Source of the DNA: an uncultured Bacilli bacterium
Lineage (GTDB): Bacteria; Bacillota_I; Bacilli_A; RF39; UBA660
Length of the DNA: 59,567 bases
Assembly (NCBI GenBank): GCA_947625635.1
Contig: CANQPA010000003.1
Coordinates: 1 to 59,567 of the forward strand
Reading direction: 5' to 3'
Below are positions 8,434-18,509 of the stretch, in pieces (position 1 is the first letter of the stretch; the number at the start of each line of letters is the position of its first letter). The notes below the pieces were generated by a model. It was not told the DNA's origin, searched no databases, and was given only the letters and a program-made list of their open reading frames with translations. The position numbers and the translations under genes were made by a program.

Positions 8434-11361
8434 TTATAATTTTGTTATTTCATTTGCAACCATTTGATATTCGTCAAATCTTTTTTCCACCCTACCCTTA
8501 ACTTCAATTATATCACCATGAATCAAATTTTTATTTTTTTCATAAACGGGTGGAAACATTACAACAACAGTAGTAGACACCTCATCACTACCTGTTATAA
8601 AACACATTTTTTCCCCCTTAGATGTATTTATTTCTTTCAATTTGTCAACATAAAGTATTATAGATATTCTTTTATCAAAATAAGATGCTAATTCATTCAA
8701 GTTAATTGTATTTCCTCTTTTTATTTTAATATCGGTTATAGGATTATTTGTTAAGTATAATCCAAATACACTAAGTTCATATTCCATAAGTTCTTTTTTT
8801 GAAAATTCTTCTACTTCTTTTATTTCAGGCTCTAAAGCTAAGCTTCTATCTAAGTCCTTTATAAGTTCACCATAATTGATTATCAAATCTAAATTAGTGA
8901 TAAGGGTTTTTTTATTGTATCCAAAATCATAAAAAGCCCCTGCATATATTAATGATTCAATAGTTTTAGATGTAATGGTTTTACCATAACACCTTTTTAT
9001 AAAATCATATATGTCAATAAATTTACCATTTTCTCTTTCTTTAATTATAACCTCACTAGAAGAAGCGCCGACATTCCTTATACTGGATAGTGGATATCTG
9101 ATCCCATTATCTTCAATTTTATATTTTCTCTCACTTAAATTTATATTTGGCAAAAGTATTTCTATATTATTTTTTTTAACTTCATATATATATTGTTTAG
9201 TTTTTGCATCATCATTTATTTCCATAGAAAGCAAATACGTAATAAAATTTTTGGGATAGTATGCTTTTAAATAAGCCATTTTATATGCTACTATAGAATA
9301 TCCAATCGAATGTGATTTATTAAATCCATACTCTGCAAATTTAAGCATACGTTCATACACTTTTGAAACCAAAACATCATTATACCCTTTAGCAATGGCT
9401 CTACTTGTAAATTTTTCTTTTTCTTTTAACAATATATCCTTTTTCTTTTTGCTCATAGCTTTTCTAAGAATGTCAGCTTCTCCCAAGGTATAATCAGCCA
9501 TAGTTCGTGCTATTTGCATTATTTGTTCTTGATATATCATTATTCCGTATGTAGATTTTAGTATCGGTTCTAACGTTGGATCTAAATAATCTATTACCTC
9601 TTTACCATTTTTCCTATTTATATAGGTAGGTATATTCTGCATTGGTCCAGGTCTAAAAAGCGCTATAGCTGCAAAAAGATCATCCATACTAGATACTTTA
9701 AGCCTTTTTAAAAAACTAATCATTCCATCTGATTCAAACTGAAATATTCCAATTGTATCAGCATTTTTAAATACATCAAGTGCTTTTTTATCATTTAAAG
9801 GTATTTCATCAAATTTGATATTTACGCTATAATCTTTATTTATACTATTTATTATATTATGAATGGTTGTTAAATATTTAATTGCAAGAAAATCCATTTT
9901 TAATAATCCAAGTTCCTCTAAATAGGTCATGTCATATCCACTTAAATAAAAATCATGACTTTTATCAAGTGGAATTACTTCATCTAAATCTACACTAGAC
10001 ATAATTACTCCTGCAGCGTGTATAGAAGTATGTCTTTTAAGTCCCTCGAATTTGTTTGCAACCTTATAGCATTCTTTTAGATCATCCTTTCTTTCTAACA
10101 AATTTTTTATTTTAATATTATCGTTATAATTTTCCTTTAATGTCTTTTTGGAATCAATAAGTTTACTTAAATTATCCACAAGAACTAAATCTATACCCAT
10201 AGCTTTAGCAACATCTCTTATTGCTTGTTTTGCACCTAATGTTCCAAATGTTATAATAGGTACAACTCTTTTAGCACCATATTTATTTATGCAATAATTT
10301 ATTACTTCCTCTCTTTTATCATGTTCAAAATCTATATCAATATCAGGCATACTAATACGTTCAGGATTCAAAAATCTTTCAAAAAGTAAATTGTATTTTA
10401 TAGGATCTACATCTGTTATTTTGAGGCAATAAGAAACGAGACTCCCAACTGCACTTCCTCTACCTGTACCAACTATTATATTATTTCGACGAGCAAACTC
10501 AACATAATCTGCTACTATTAAAAAATAATCACAAAATCCCATTTTATTTATTATATCCAATTCATATTTAAGTCTTATTTTATATATTTCTTTTACAGTA
10601 TCCCCAAAATGTAGCCTTAATCCATCAATGCATTTTTTCTTTAAATATGTAAAACTATCAACCCCACAATCATTCTTAAATTTGGGCATTAATTTTTGAT
10701 TAAAAGGTATCTCAACATTACATAATTCACTTATTAGGTGATTATTCTCTATGCTATTTTTATATTTAATATTAAATTCATCTTCTAAAAGTATATAGTT
10801 ATCAAAATGATTATTTTCTACTAAATCTACAGTAACTCCAGTTCTTATTGCGTCCATATATTTTATATATTTACTGTCATTTTTAGTCAAATACAAAGTC
10901 TCGTTTATGTAAATAGAATTTTTTTCATTTATAGATTCTAACTCATTTAAATTTTTGTATCCAATAAATATATTTTCATAAAAATTTTTTATATCATTAT
11001 AGATATTTAGACTATTCTTATGTATTATACATACTAAATTATCAGAATATTTTTTCAAATCAGTTATTTCTAAATTTCTCTCGCTTGAAAGTGTGCATAA
11101 CTTTATTAAATTTTTATATCCATTATAATTTTTTGCATAAAATACTATTTTTTGACCATTATACACAATTTCAAGACCAATTATGGGCTTAATGTTATTA
11201 CTTATACACATTTTATAGAAGTCTAATACACCATACATATTATCATCAGTTATTGTAAGAGATTTTATATTGTTATTCTTAGCAAAATTGATTAAATTTT
11301 CTATTTTTATAAGTGATGTTTGCAAACTGTTATCAGTTTTTATATAAAGTGGTGTATACAT
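8434..11361 (-). CDS. dnaE: DNA polymerase III alpha subunit, DnaE type
   Basis: A 975-residue replicative C-family polymerase, shorter than Bacillus DnaE (about 1115). Domains in order: an N-terminal PHP fold that has lost the HxH metal ligands (MYTPLYIKTDNS where HLHxHS is usual), so probably inactive; the polymerase core with GTGRGSAVGS (298-307) and the catalytic PDIDIDF (339-345); fingers; tandem helix-hairpin-helix (FIKRCYGKTITSKTIESLIYAGAF region); and a C-terminal OB fold to residue 975. In low-GC Firmicutes DnaE extends primers before PolC takes over; PolC is not in the window. The ribosome-binding site is GGAGG. Divergent from rpmB. Confidence 0.96.
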   Translation of the reverse strand: MYTPLYIKTDNSLQTSLIKIENLINFAKNNNIKSLTITDDNMYGVLDFYKMCISNNIKPIIGLEIVYNGQKIVFYAKNYNGYKNLIKLCTLSSERNLEITDLKKYSDNLVCIIHKNSLNIYNDIKNFYENIFIGYKNLNELESINEKNSIYINETLYLTKNDSKYIKYMDAIRTGVTVDLVENNHFDNYILLEDEFNIKYKNSIENNHLISELCNVEIPFNQKLMPKFKNDCGVDSFTYLKKKCIDGLRLHFGDTVKEIYKIRLKYELDIINKMGFCDYFLIVADYVEFARRNNIIVGTGRGSAVGSLVSYCLKITDVDPIKYNLLFERFLNPERISMPDIDIDFEHDKREEVINYCINKYGAKRVVPIITFGTLGAKQAIRDVAKAMGIDLVLVDNLSKLIDSKKTLKENYNDNIKIKNLLERKDDLKECYKVANKFEGLKRHTSIHAAGVIMSSVDLDEVIPLDKSHDFYLSGYDMTYLEELGLLKMDFLAIKYLTTIHNIINSINKDYSVNIKFDEIPLNDKKALDVFKNADTIGIFQFESDGMISFLKRLKVSSMDDLFAAIALFRPGPMQNIPTYINRKNGKEVIDYLDPTLEPILKSTYGIMIYQEQIMQIARTMADYTLGEADILRKAMSKKKKDILLKEKEKFTSRAIAKGYNDVLVSKVYERMLKFAEYGFNKSHSIGYSIVAYKMAYLKAYYPKNFITYLLSMEINDDAKTKQYIYEVKKNNIEILLPNINLSERKYKIEDNGIRYPLSSIRNVGASSSEVIIKERENGKFIDIYDFIKRCYGKTITSKTIESLIYAGAFYDFGYNKKTLITNLDLIINYGELIKDLDRSLALEPEIKEVEEFSKKELMEYELSVFGLYLTNNPITDIKIKRGNTINLNELASYFDKRISIILYVDKLKEINTSKGEKMCFITGSDEVSTTVVVMFPPVYEKNKNLIHGDIIEVKGRVEKRFDEYQMVANEITKL

Positions 11362-11426
11362 ACTATCCCTCCTACATATATTTTACTATAAATGACCGTT
11401 ATTTTAAATAAAAATAAATAAAATAT

Positions 11427-11455
11427 TTGACTTATTTTAAAAAATATGATAAACT
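11427..11455 (+). promoter_or_regulatory. rpmB promoter
   Basis: TTGACT (11427-11432), 17-bp spacer, TAAACT (11450-11455), giving a short leader of about 35 nt ending in a GGAGG ribosome-binding site. Confidence 0.65.
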
Positions 11456-11495
11456 CATATGGCATAGGAAAAAAAACTTTGAACGGAGGAATAAT

Positions 11496-11675
11496 ATGGC
11501 AAAAAAAGCAACTAATAAAAAACCACTTGCTGGAAATAGAAGATCTCATTCTTGTAGAGCAACAAGACATACACAAAAAGTTAATTTACAATTAGTTACT
11601 TTAGAAGATGGTACTAAAGTTAAAATGAGTGCAAGAGAAAAAAGAACTTTAAATAAAGTTGAAAAAGCAGCTTAA
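11496..11675 (+). CDS. rpmB: 50S ribosomal protein L28
   Basis: A 59-residue basic protein whose GNRRSHSCRATRHTQKVNLQ core matches L28 (bL28). The start is the ATG at 11496 with GGAGG six bases upstream; the longer frame to 11427 runs through the promoter and is rejected. The N-terminal CxxC zinc ribbon seen in some L28 proteins is absent (MAKKATNKKPLAGN), so this is the cysteine-free form. It is a single-gene unit transcribed against the flanking genes and ended by a strong terminator. Confidence 0.93.
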   Translation: MAKKATNKKPLAGNRRSHSCRATRHTQKVNLQLVTLEDGTKVKMSAREKRTLNKVEKAA

Positions 11676-11697
11676 TTTATTAATTAAGCTGTTTTTA
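11669..11697 (+). terminator. Bidirectional terminator after rpmB
   Basis: A perfect 10-bp stem CAGCTTAATT/AATTAAGCTG with loop TATT, followed by TTTTT on the plus strand. On the minus strand it lies at the end of the hypothetical gene starting at 12168 and is also followed by T residues. Confidence 0.85.
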
Positions 11698-12168
11698 TAT
11701 AATTTTATCGTTATAACATACATCATCATACATATAGCTATCATCAAAATCAGATTCTTTTGAAATCTTTTTCATTTTATTTTCAAGTATTTTTTTTCTA
11801 ACCTGTAGTCTAATAATATCAGTATCTTCATCAAGTCCTTCTACAACATTATTATTAATGTTACTATTATTCATTTTGTTAGAAATAAACAAATTAACAA
11901 TAGAGTTTATGTCAACTTTTAAACCTTTTCTGTAATTAGTTGTAACTAAATCTATTTTTTTTATTATATCGTCCATCATTTGAAAAAAATTATTTAACAA
12001 TACACTATTAGTCGATTCTAATTCTTTATTTATATAATTTTTTTTATCTTGATAAAAACTTTTAATCTTATCTAAGTAATATACATTTAACAGCTTATCT
12101 TTTGCTAATTGCGTCCAATAAGCTTCCTTTTTAAATATATCCATATAAAAATCTGAATTTAAAGCCAT
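11695..12168 (-). CDS. Hypothetical protein, helical
   Basis: A 157-residue soluble protein that I do not recognise. It is predicted helical with lysine- and asparagine-rich stretches and an acidic tail (DSYMYDDVC). It has no signal peptide. The ATG has a GGAGG ribosome-binding site. Convergent with rpmB and sharing its terminator. It lies downstream of the polysaccharide deacetylase gene with a 75-nt gap. Confidence 0.7.
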   Translation of the reverse strand: MALNSDFYMDIFKKEAYWTQLAKDKLLNVYYLDKIKSFYQDKKNYINKELESTNSVLLNNFFQMMDDIIKKIDLVTTNYRKGLKVDINSIVNLFISNKMNNSNINNNVVEGLDEDTDIIRLQVRKKILENKMKKISKESDFDDSYMYDDVCYNDKII

Positions 12169-12243
12169 ATAAATCCTCCTATCATATTATGTATATATTT
12201 TATCATAATAAATTAGTTTTTATAACATGATATAAAAATTTTT

Positions 12244-13308
12244 TTAATATGTGATCACAGATTTATTATAATCATTTAAAATTATATTTTTTTTTGAGTC
12301 TGGAACAACTATTGTATTTTTATTCCCGTCAGATATATATCTAGTATTTTCCAATAATTCAAAATTCATTTGAATATCAAAATCTTCTCCGTTATTATCA
12401 TATGCACGAATTCTTTTTAAAAAATTAGGATTAAATTCTTCGGAAAATGGAGAATTTTCAGCCTTCCAACCTACTCTTAAAGCAGATTTAGTCTTGTATA
12501 GTTTACCATTATAACTAGTTTCAAATATATATTGCATATTATTATGCTCTAAAGAATATGGTGATCCATATGGGAGAGCAACTATATTCACATACTCTCC
12601 AGGTATAATACTGTCTAAAATTTCGTATACACTACCAACTTCATTCAATGATTCCTCTTTTCCAACTTTACTAAAATTTACATGACTATAAGTATGATTC
12701 CCTATATCGTATCCATTTTTAACAAGCCATTTTAATATTTTTTCATTATATTCTTTTTGTTGAAATAATTCACCATTTACAAAAAAAGTTGCAGTAACAT
12801 TGAAATCGGGATACTTTTGTTTAAAGGTTTCAAGTATTCCAACAGCAGAATTTGGATCTATTATAATTTCACCATTTTCATCTAATCCAATGACATTAAT
12901 ATTATTTGAAAGTCCATCATCAAATGTAAGTATCAAAGGACTTTTGCCAAGTTCTACATCTATATTTCCATCCACGTAATCGGTTAATCTAATCATTCTG
13001 TATCCCAAATTATAATAAAACTCTAAATCTCCCTTAAATGCTTCACTAGTTCTTTGATATCCATCTTTGTCAATATTACCACCCGTATAATTTGTTTCAG
13101 AATTCTTTTTATTATATATACCATGATACATCATGATAGGTATTTCACCTAGTTCATCTACTTTATTAATTTGATAATCCTCTTTAGTCAATTTTTTTTC
13201 CTTCTCAAATTCTTCTTCCTGATCTAATTTTTCATTCAAACTATCGTTTTTAGCATTTTTACAACCAATTAAACAAATTATCAAGAATAAAATAAATATT
13301 TTTTTCAT
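12244..13308 (-). CDS. Polysaccharide deacetylase family lipoprotein (CE4/NodB domain)
   Basis: A 354-residue predicted membrane-anchored lipoprotein. A short signal peptide ends in the lipobox LIGC (Cys16). A charged linker leads to a NodB-type deacetylase domain with PIMMYHGI, the catalytic TFDDG motif and the metal-binding HTYSH (HxxxH). Such enzymes de-N-acetylate peptidoglycan or other surface glycans. The domain has an insertion between TFDDG and the next strand (ENGEIIIDPNSAVG). Start is an ATG following TGGTGATTAA. The glycan substrate cannot be deduced. Confidence 0.87.
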   Translation of the reverse strand: MKKIFILFLIICLIGCKNAKNDSLNEKLDQEEEFEKEKKLTKEDYQINKVDELGEIPIMMYHGIYNKKNSETNYTGGNIDKDGYQRTSEAFKGDLEFYYNLGYRMIRLTDYVDGNIDVELGKSPLILTFDDGLSNNINVIGLDENGEIIIDPNSAVGILETFKQKYPDFNVTATFFVNGELFQQKEYNEKILKWLVKNGYDIGNHTYSHVNFSKVGKEESLNEVGSVYEILDSIIPGEYVNIVALPYGSPYSLEHNNMQYIFETSYNGKLYKTKSALRVGWKAENSPFSEEFNPNFLKRIRAYDNNGEDFDIQMNFELLENTRYISDGNKNTIVVPDSKKNIILNDYNKSVITY

Positions 13309-13348
13309 TTAATCACCATTACTACTATTTCCAATATTATATTTTTTA

Positions 13349-14344
13349 TTACTTTTCCTTATATGGAATTTTCAAATGTTCATATGCTTTTTCAGTAACC
13401 ATTCTACCACGAGGAGTTCTTTTTAAAAGACCAATCTGAAGTAGATATGGTTCATAAACATCCTCTATCGTTGTTTGCTCCTCTCCTATTGATGATGAAA
13501 TAGCTTCAATTCCAACAGGACCGCCATTAAATTTTTCAATAATTGATTTAAGCAAATGATGGTCTGTTTCATCTAATCCCAATTCATCTACTTTAAGTCT
13601 ATCTAAAGCATGTTTAGTTATTTTTAAATCTATACTACCATTTCCCATAACAAGAGCAAAATCTCTAACTCTTTTAAATAATCTATTACATATACGAGGA
13701 GTTCCTCTACTACGCCTAGCAAGTTCAATTGCAGCATCCTCATCTATTGGGCAATCAAGAACCTTACTAGTCCTGATCGCAATTTTCTTTAATTCATCTA
13801 CTGTGTAATAATTTAATTTATTTATTATCCCAAATCTATCCCTAAGAGGACTTGTCAAATCCCCTGCACGAGTTGTTGCTCCAACCAAAGTGAATGGAGG
13901 TAAATCTATTTTTATACTTCTACTAGAATTATCACTACCTACTACTATTTCTAAAGTAAAATCCTCCATCGCTGAATATAATATTTCTTCTACAAATCTA
14001 GGTATTCTATGTATTTCATCTATAAATAAAACATCTCCAGGTTCTAGATTAGATAATACAGCAGCTAAATCTCCACTTTTTTCAATCGATGGACCACTGG
14101 CAGTTTTAATATTACTTCCAAGCTCATTAGCAATTATATAAGCAAGTGTGGTTTTCCCAAGACCAGGAGGACCATACAACAAAATATGATCCAATGGTTC
14201 TTCTCTTAATTTAGCAGCTTTAATAAATATGCTTAAATTTTCTTTAACTTCAGCTTGACCAACGTATTCATCTAAACTATTAGGTCTTATATTTTGTTCA
14301 AAGTTATCTTCTACTATTTCTTCTTCACTAACAACTCTATCCAT
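13349..14344 (-). CDS. ruvB: Holliday junction branch migration ATPase RuvB
   Basis: A 331-residue AAA+ motor of the RuvAB complex, driving branch migration of Holliday junctions. Walker A GPPGLGKT (58-65), Walker B DEIHR near 109-113, sensor [10 protein letters not shown] and the C-terminal winged helix with PRGR. Length is standard. The order ruvA-ruvB on the minus strand is conserved, here with an 85-nt gap rather than close coupling. GGAGG ribosome-binding site. Confidence 0.97.
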   Translation of the reverse strand: MDRVVSEEEIVEDNFEQNIRPNSLDEYVGQAEVKENLSIFIKAAKLREEPLDHILLYGPPGLGKTTLAYIIANELGSNIKTASGPSIEKSGDLAAVLSNLEPGDVLFIDEIHRIPRFVEEILYSAMEDFTLEIVVGSDNSSRSIKIDLPPFTLVGATTRAGDLTSPLRDRFGIINKLNYYTVDELKKIAIRTSKVLDCPIDEDAAIELARRSRGTPRICNRLFKRVRDFALVMGNGSIDLKITKHALDRLKVDELGLDETDHHLLKSIIEKFNGGPVGIEAISSSIGEEQTTIEDVYEPYLLQIGLLKRTPRGRMVTEKAYEHLKIPYKEK

Positions 14345-14429
14345 AACGTTTCCTCCTTCTATATATTTTAGTATTTATTTCAATATGTTATTGTACATAG
14401 AAATAAGATCCAATCTATATTATCATATA

Positions 14430-14984
14430 TTATTTTAACATCAATTTTAATGCTTCCTTAACTTGATCTTCAATATTTAAATCTGATTTTATGGATGGCA
14501 ATATTTTATTTATATCCGCTTGTTTGTATCCTAATCCTCTTAATACCTCTATCAGTTCATCATAATCTTCATTAAATTTATTTACAATATTAGTATTAAG
14601 TTTTCCTTTTAAATCTAATATTATCTGCCTAGCTACTTTATCGCCTATTTTTGGAAATTTCTTTAAGTAAAGTATATTTTCTCTATCTATTGCATCCATA
14701 ATACCACTAATAGATCCTGTAGCTAGCATAGGAAGTGCCATTTTACAGCCTAGACCTTTTACATTTATAAGTTTTAAAAAAAGCTCTTTTTCTTCTTTAT
14801 TTTTAAATCCATATAAACTTATTTCATCTTCTTTTACATATTGATAAATGTATACGATATATTCATTATTTAACTCAAAAGAATATGGGTTTGGCACATA
14901 TACTAAGTACCCTATACCGTTATTATCAAGTACTATATAATTACTTTCTTGAAATACTACCATACCTTTTATATACTCATACAT
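14430..14984 (-). CDS. ruvA: Holliday junction DNA helicase RuvA
   Basis: A 184-residue subunit that binds the junction as a tetramer and loads RuvB. N-terminal OB fold (MYEYIKGMVV), helix-hairpin-helix region (LINVKGLGCKMALPML and KFPKIGDKVARQIILDLKGKL), and a C-terminal RuvB-binding domain (about 145-184). The ATG at 14984 is chosen: it follows GGTGATAGT and gives the usual N-terminus; nine upstream residues in frame are not typical. Confidence 0.95.
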   Translation of the reverse strand: MYEYIKGMVVFQESNYIVLDNNGIGYLVYVPNPYSFELNNEYIVYIYQYVKEDEISLYGFKNKEEKELFLKLINVKGLGCKMALPMLATGSISGIMDAIDRENILYLKKFPKIGDKVARQIILDLKGKLNTNIVNKFNEDYDELIEVLRGLGYKQADINKILPSIKSDLNIEDQVKEALKLMLK

Positions 14985-15027
14985 ACTATCACCAATATAA
15001 GTATAACACAAACAAATGTTAGAGACA

Positions 15028-15053
15028 AGAAAAAGATAGATTTTTCTATCTTT
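15028..15053 (-). terminator. gap terminator
   Basis: Minus-strand stem AAAGATAGA/TCTATCTTT with loop AAAA, directly after the gap TAA, followed by T-rich sequence. It separates gap from ruvA. Confidence 0.7.
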
Positions 15054-16058
15054 TTACATGTTTCCAAGATACTTTGCAGTTTTTACCATCTGTGCAGAAT
15101 ACCCCATCTCATTATCGTACCAAGCAATAATTTTTACTAATTGTTTTCCATCAACTTCAATAACTTTTGTAAGTTGACCATCAATAAGTCCTCCCAAATG
15201 TGAACCTTTTATATCATTAGATACTATTGGATCCATTGTAAATCCTACAGTTTCATTTGAATTTTCTTTAAATAATTTGTTAATCTCCTCAACTGTAGTA
15301 TTCCTCTTAAGTTCCAACGACAAATCTATAACTGATCCAGTTGAAACCGGAACCCTTAAAGCTCCACCGTCCATTTTTCCTCTTAATGAAGGTATTACAA
15401 GTCCAATAGCAGATGCCGCTCCAGTTGATGATGGGACAATATTAGCTGCGCAAGCTCTACCACGACGAGAATTAATTCCCTTTTTATGGGCTATATCAAG
15501 AGTTGCTTGATCATTTGTATAAGCATGAACAGTTGTCATAAATCCTTTTATTATACCTATATTTTTTTCTATTATATTAAGAACTGGAGCTAAACAATTA
15601 GTTGTACAACTTGCTGCACTTATAACTTGCTCGCTTCCATCCAACGTATCCTCATTTACACCATATACTATAGTTTTTAAATTACCTTTAGCAGGAGCAC
15701 TTATAATAACTTTTTTTGCACCTGAATTTATATGAGCCATTGCCTTATCTTTATCAGTAAAACGTCCCGTGCATTCAAACACTTCATCTATATCAAGCTC
15801 ACCCCATGGTAAATTTAATGGATCAGTTTCAGAATATACCCTAATTTTTCTATCTCCAACAATTATATACTCACCTTCAAAACTTATTTCATTAACTTTA
15901 TAATTTCCATGATTCGTATCATACTTAAGTAAATATGCAAGTTGTTCTGCATCAGTCAAATCATTAATTGCTACTACCTCAAAATTTGGATCATCCTCCA
16001 TGATTCTAAATACCAATCTTCCTATTCTTCCAAAGCCATTAATTGCTACTCTTATCAT
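15054..16058 (-). CDS. gap: Glyceraldehyde-3-phosphate dehydrogenase
   Basis: A 334-residue NAD-dependent glycolytic enzyme. Rossmann motif NGFGRIGR (8-15) and catalytic SCTTNCLAP with Cys151. Full-length. The NAD-binding acidic residue in INDLTD favours NAD over NADP and a glycolytic role. Not linked to pgk or tpi here; the upstream neighbour is the TGS-uridine-kinase-like gene with a 14-nt gap, so the two are probably co-transcribed, although gap would be expected to have its own strong promoter too. Confidence 0.97.
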   Translation of the reverse strand: MIRVAINGFGRIGRLVFRIMEDDPNFEVVAINDLTDAEQLAYLLKYDTNHGNYKVNEISFEGEYIIVGDRKIRVYSETDPLNLPWGELDIDEVFECTGRFTDKDKAMAHINSGAKKVIISAPAKGNLKTIVYGVNEDTLDGSEQVISAASCTTNCLAPVLNIIEKNIGIIKGFMTTVHAYTNDQATLDIAHKKGINSRRGRACAANIVPSSTGAASAIGLVIPSLRGKMDGGALRVPVSTGSVIDLSLELKRNTTVEEINKLFKENSNETVGFTMDPIVSNDIKGSHLGGLIDGQLTKVIEVDGKQLVKIIAWYDNEMGYSAQMVKTAKYLGNM

Positions 16059-16072
16059 TATATTCCTTCTTT

Positions 16073-17737
16073 CTAATTTTTAAAACAGCTTCCACCAATG
16101 AATTCTCTCAATACTGAATCTGCGGGCACATCATCACTAGGTATAGGTAAAAAATTCCTTAAAAAATTTATAAGCCTTAAAGCCTCAGGATATTCAGGTG
16201 AATCTTCACTTATATTAAATAGTAAAGGCTCTGCATATATTTTTAATACACCAATTTCGTAAATAAGGGATGAATTAACAACTGAATCAGCATCATCTTG
16301 AAATTTAAATATATTATTTCTTTCGCCAGACTTTATAGCAGGCCACATTCTTAAAGTTTCAGCTGCACAAACTCCTCTAGTCTTATTATCACGGACTATT
16401 CTTCTTAATTTTCTGATATCGGTTGTATGTATATGATTGTGATCATCTATGTTAAGTTGAGTTAATGGGCTTATATAAATCTTATATTTTTGATCTTTAT
16501 TTATAGACATAGTAAGTTCATCATTCAATGCATGTAACCCTTCAACTATTATAATATCCTTTTCTCCTAATTGTAAATAATTATCATTATATTCTCTTTT
16601 TCTTAATGAAAAATTAAATGATGGTAAATTAACTTTTTTCCCGTCTAATAAATTTGACAAATTTTTATTGAATAAATTTATGTCTAAAGCTCTTACAGAT
16701 TCATAATCTGGTTTTCCATCACTACCTATAACTATTTTATCTATGTCAACAAAATAATTATCTAAGCTAATTGGATGTGTAATAAAACCCTTACTTCTTA
16801 AATAAATATCAAGTTTTTTAGCTGTTGTAGTTTTACCACTCGATGATGGACCTGCTATTAAAATTAATTTTATGTTTTTATTACTTTCATGTATATCTTC
16901 TGCAATTTTTGCCAATTGTGAATCATAGTATGCTTCAGCTAAATTAATTAATTCTCCAATTTTTGCCTTTGATACTACTAAATTTAAATCTGCAGCGTTT
17001 CTAACATTTAATAGTTTACCCCAATTTGTATAATCCAAATATTTATTGAATATCTTTTCATGATGAACATAATCTAAAGTACATTCAGGATTAATTAAAT
17101 CAGGTAAAGACATCACCAACCCATTATCACATATATATGTCAATTTAAAATCATTAATCTGCGAGGTACTATATGCCATTTTACCATAAAAATAATCGTA
17201 CACATCATTTATTCTATATAAATTTATATAAGTGTTAGATATATATTTTAATACATTTACTTTATCTAATTTACCAATTTTTTTGAAATACTTTATAGCA
17301 TCTAACCTAGATACACTAAGTTTAGTAAATAAATAATTATCTTTAACTATTTCTTTCATTTCCCTATATATTTTATTGACAATGTCCTTTGTTAAAATTA
17401 TACCCTCTACACTACAATAAACACCATAATCTTGGGAATGTTCAGTTATTACATCAACGTCATCGCCTAAAATATTTTTAACTGCAAGAATTAAAATAAA
17501 TATCGCACTTCTAACATATATAGAATTTCCTATTTCGCTACTTCTATCAAAAAAATCTATATTACATTTCTTCTTTAATGTATCACTCAAATCTACAATG
17601 TCATTATCTACTTTAGCGATCAAAATATCATAATTAAAATTATATCGAAAATTTTCTGATATCTGTTTATAAGTAGTTCCCTCGTCAAATTCAAAGACTC
17701 TATTACCTCTAAATGTTACTTTTATTTTTTTATTCAT
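16073..17737 (-). CDS. Uridine kinase-like protein with N-terminal TGS/ThrRS-like region
   Basis: A 554-residue two-part protein. Residues 1-65 resemble a TGS domain and about 70-250 resemble the threonyl-tRNA synthetase second-additional-domain-like region (HSQDYGVYCSVEG, DYVHHEKIF). Residues 285-554 form a P-loop kinase of the uridine kinase/phosphoribulokinase type with Walker A GPSSSGKT (296-303), LDNYFVD and GLHALND motifs. This architecture is common in Firmicutes and annotated as nucleoside kinase; its true substrate is unclear. ATG start with an AGAGGGATATA ribosome-binding region. Divergent from clpP. Confidence 0.88.
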   Translation of the reverse strand: MNKKIKVTFRGNRVFEFDEGTTYKQISENFRYNFNYDILIAKVDNDIVDLSDTLKKKCNIDFFDRSSEIGNSIYVRSAIFILILAVKNILGDDVDVITEHSQDYGVYCSVEGIILTKDIVNKIYREMKEIVKDNYLFTKLSVSRLDAIKYFKKIGKLDKVNVLKYISNTYINLYRINDVYDYFYGKMAYSTSQINDFKLTYICDNGLVMSLPDLINPECTLDYVHHEKIFNKYLDYTNWGKLLNVRNAADLNLVVSKAKIGELINLAEAYYDSQLAKIAEDIHESNKNIKLILIAGPSSSGKTTTAKKLDIYLRSKGFITHPISLDNYFVDIDKIVIGSDGKPDYESVRALDINLFNKNLSNLLDGKKVNLPSFNFSLRKREYNDNYLQLGEKDIIIVEGLHALNDELTMSINKDQKYKIYISPLTQLNIDDHNHIHTTDIRKLRRIVRDNKTRGVCAAETLRMWPAIKSGERNNIFKFQDDADSVVNSSLIYEIGVLKIYAEPLLFNISEDSPEYPEALRLINFLRNFLPIPSDDVPADSVLREFIGGSCFKN

Positions 17738-17850
17738 TATATCCCTCTTACTCTGTAATTTTATTTTATCAAAAAAATATTAGTTTGTCGACTTTTTTAT
17801 TGAATAAAAATTACTATTTGTAACTATTATATACACAGGAGATGATTTTT

Positions 17851-18429
17851 ATGTTAATACCAACAGTAATAGATAAAATAAATAACAGTGAAAGAGTATA
17901 TGATATTTATTCTAGATTGTTGAAAGACAGAATTATTATTATAAATGGTGAAATAGATAATAATTTATCTAATAGCGTTGTTGCACAACTATTGTATTTA
18001 GATTCATTAAATAATGAAGATATTAATATATACATTAATTCGCCAGGAGGAAGTGTCACTGACGGAATAGCTATATATGATACAATTAACTTTATAAATA
18101 GTGATGTATCAACGATAGGAATAGGTATATGTGCATCAATGGCAGCATTCTTACTAAGTAGCGGAAAAAAAGGTAAAAGATATCTTTTACCCAACAGTGA
18201 AGTTATGATACATCAACCACTTGGAGGCGCACAAGGCCAAGCAACAGAAATAAAAATAGCTGCTGAGCATATTTTAAAAACTAAAGATAAACTTAATAAA
18301 ATACTTTCTATTAATACAGGTAAAAGTTTAGATATAATAGAAAAAGACACCGATAGGGATAATTTTATGAATGCAGAAGAAGCATTAAATTATGGAATAG
18401 TAGATAAAATAATAAAAAATAAAAAATAA
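17851..18429 (+). CDS. clpP: ATP-dependent Clp protease proteolytic subunit
   Basis: A 192-residue serine peptidase that forms the tetradecameric core of ClpXP/ClpCP. Catalytic triad visible: Ser96 in GICASMAAF, His121 in MIHQPLGG, Asp170 in DTDRDNF. The ATG at 17851 is chosen because AGGAG sits nine bases upstream; the ATG at 17842 abuts that ribosome-binding site. Single-gene plus-strand unit. I see no convincing CtsR operator (tandem GGTCAAA) in the 100-nt upstream region. Confidence 0.96.
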   Translation: MLIPTVIDKINNSERVYDIYSRLLKDRIIIINGEIDNNLSNSVVAQLLYLDSLNNEDINIYINSPGGSVTDGIAIYDTINFINSDVSTIGIGICASMAAFLLSSGKKGKRYLLPNSEVMIHQPLGGAQGQATEIKIAAEHILKTKDKLNKILSINTGKSLDIIEKDTDRDNFMNAEEALNYGIVDKIIKNKK

Positions 18430-18485
18430 ATTCTACTCAATATTATTTAATGAATTGAATAAAACTTTATAGTAAAGCTAAAAAA

Positions 18486-18503
18486 TTGACATTATAGTCA
18501 ATA
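18486..18503. repeat. Short inverted repeat between clpP and spoVIF
   Basis: ATTGAC-ATTATA-GTCAAT is a six-base-pair inverted repeat in the convergent gap. It has no T-tract and is too weak to call a terminator. Confidence 0.3.
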
Positions 18504-18509
18504 ATCAAG

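Noticed and set aside
11340..11576. Minus-strand frame overlapping rpmB
   Set aside because: Antisense shadow of rpmB and of the dnaE leader; no ribosome-binding site and atypical composition.
17738..17850. CtsR or CIRCE operator upstream of clpP
   Set aside because: No tandem GGTCAAA heptads or CIRCE inverted repeat can be found in the leader.
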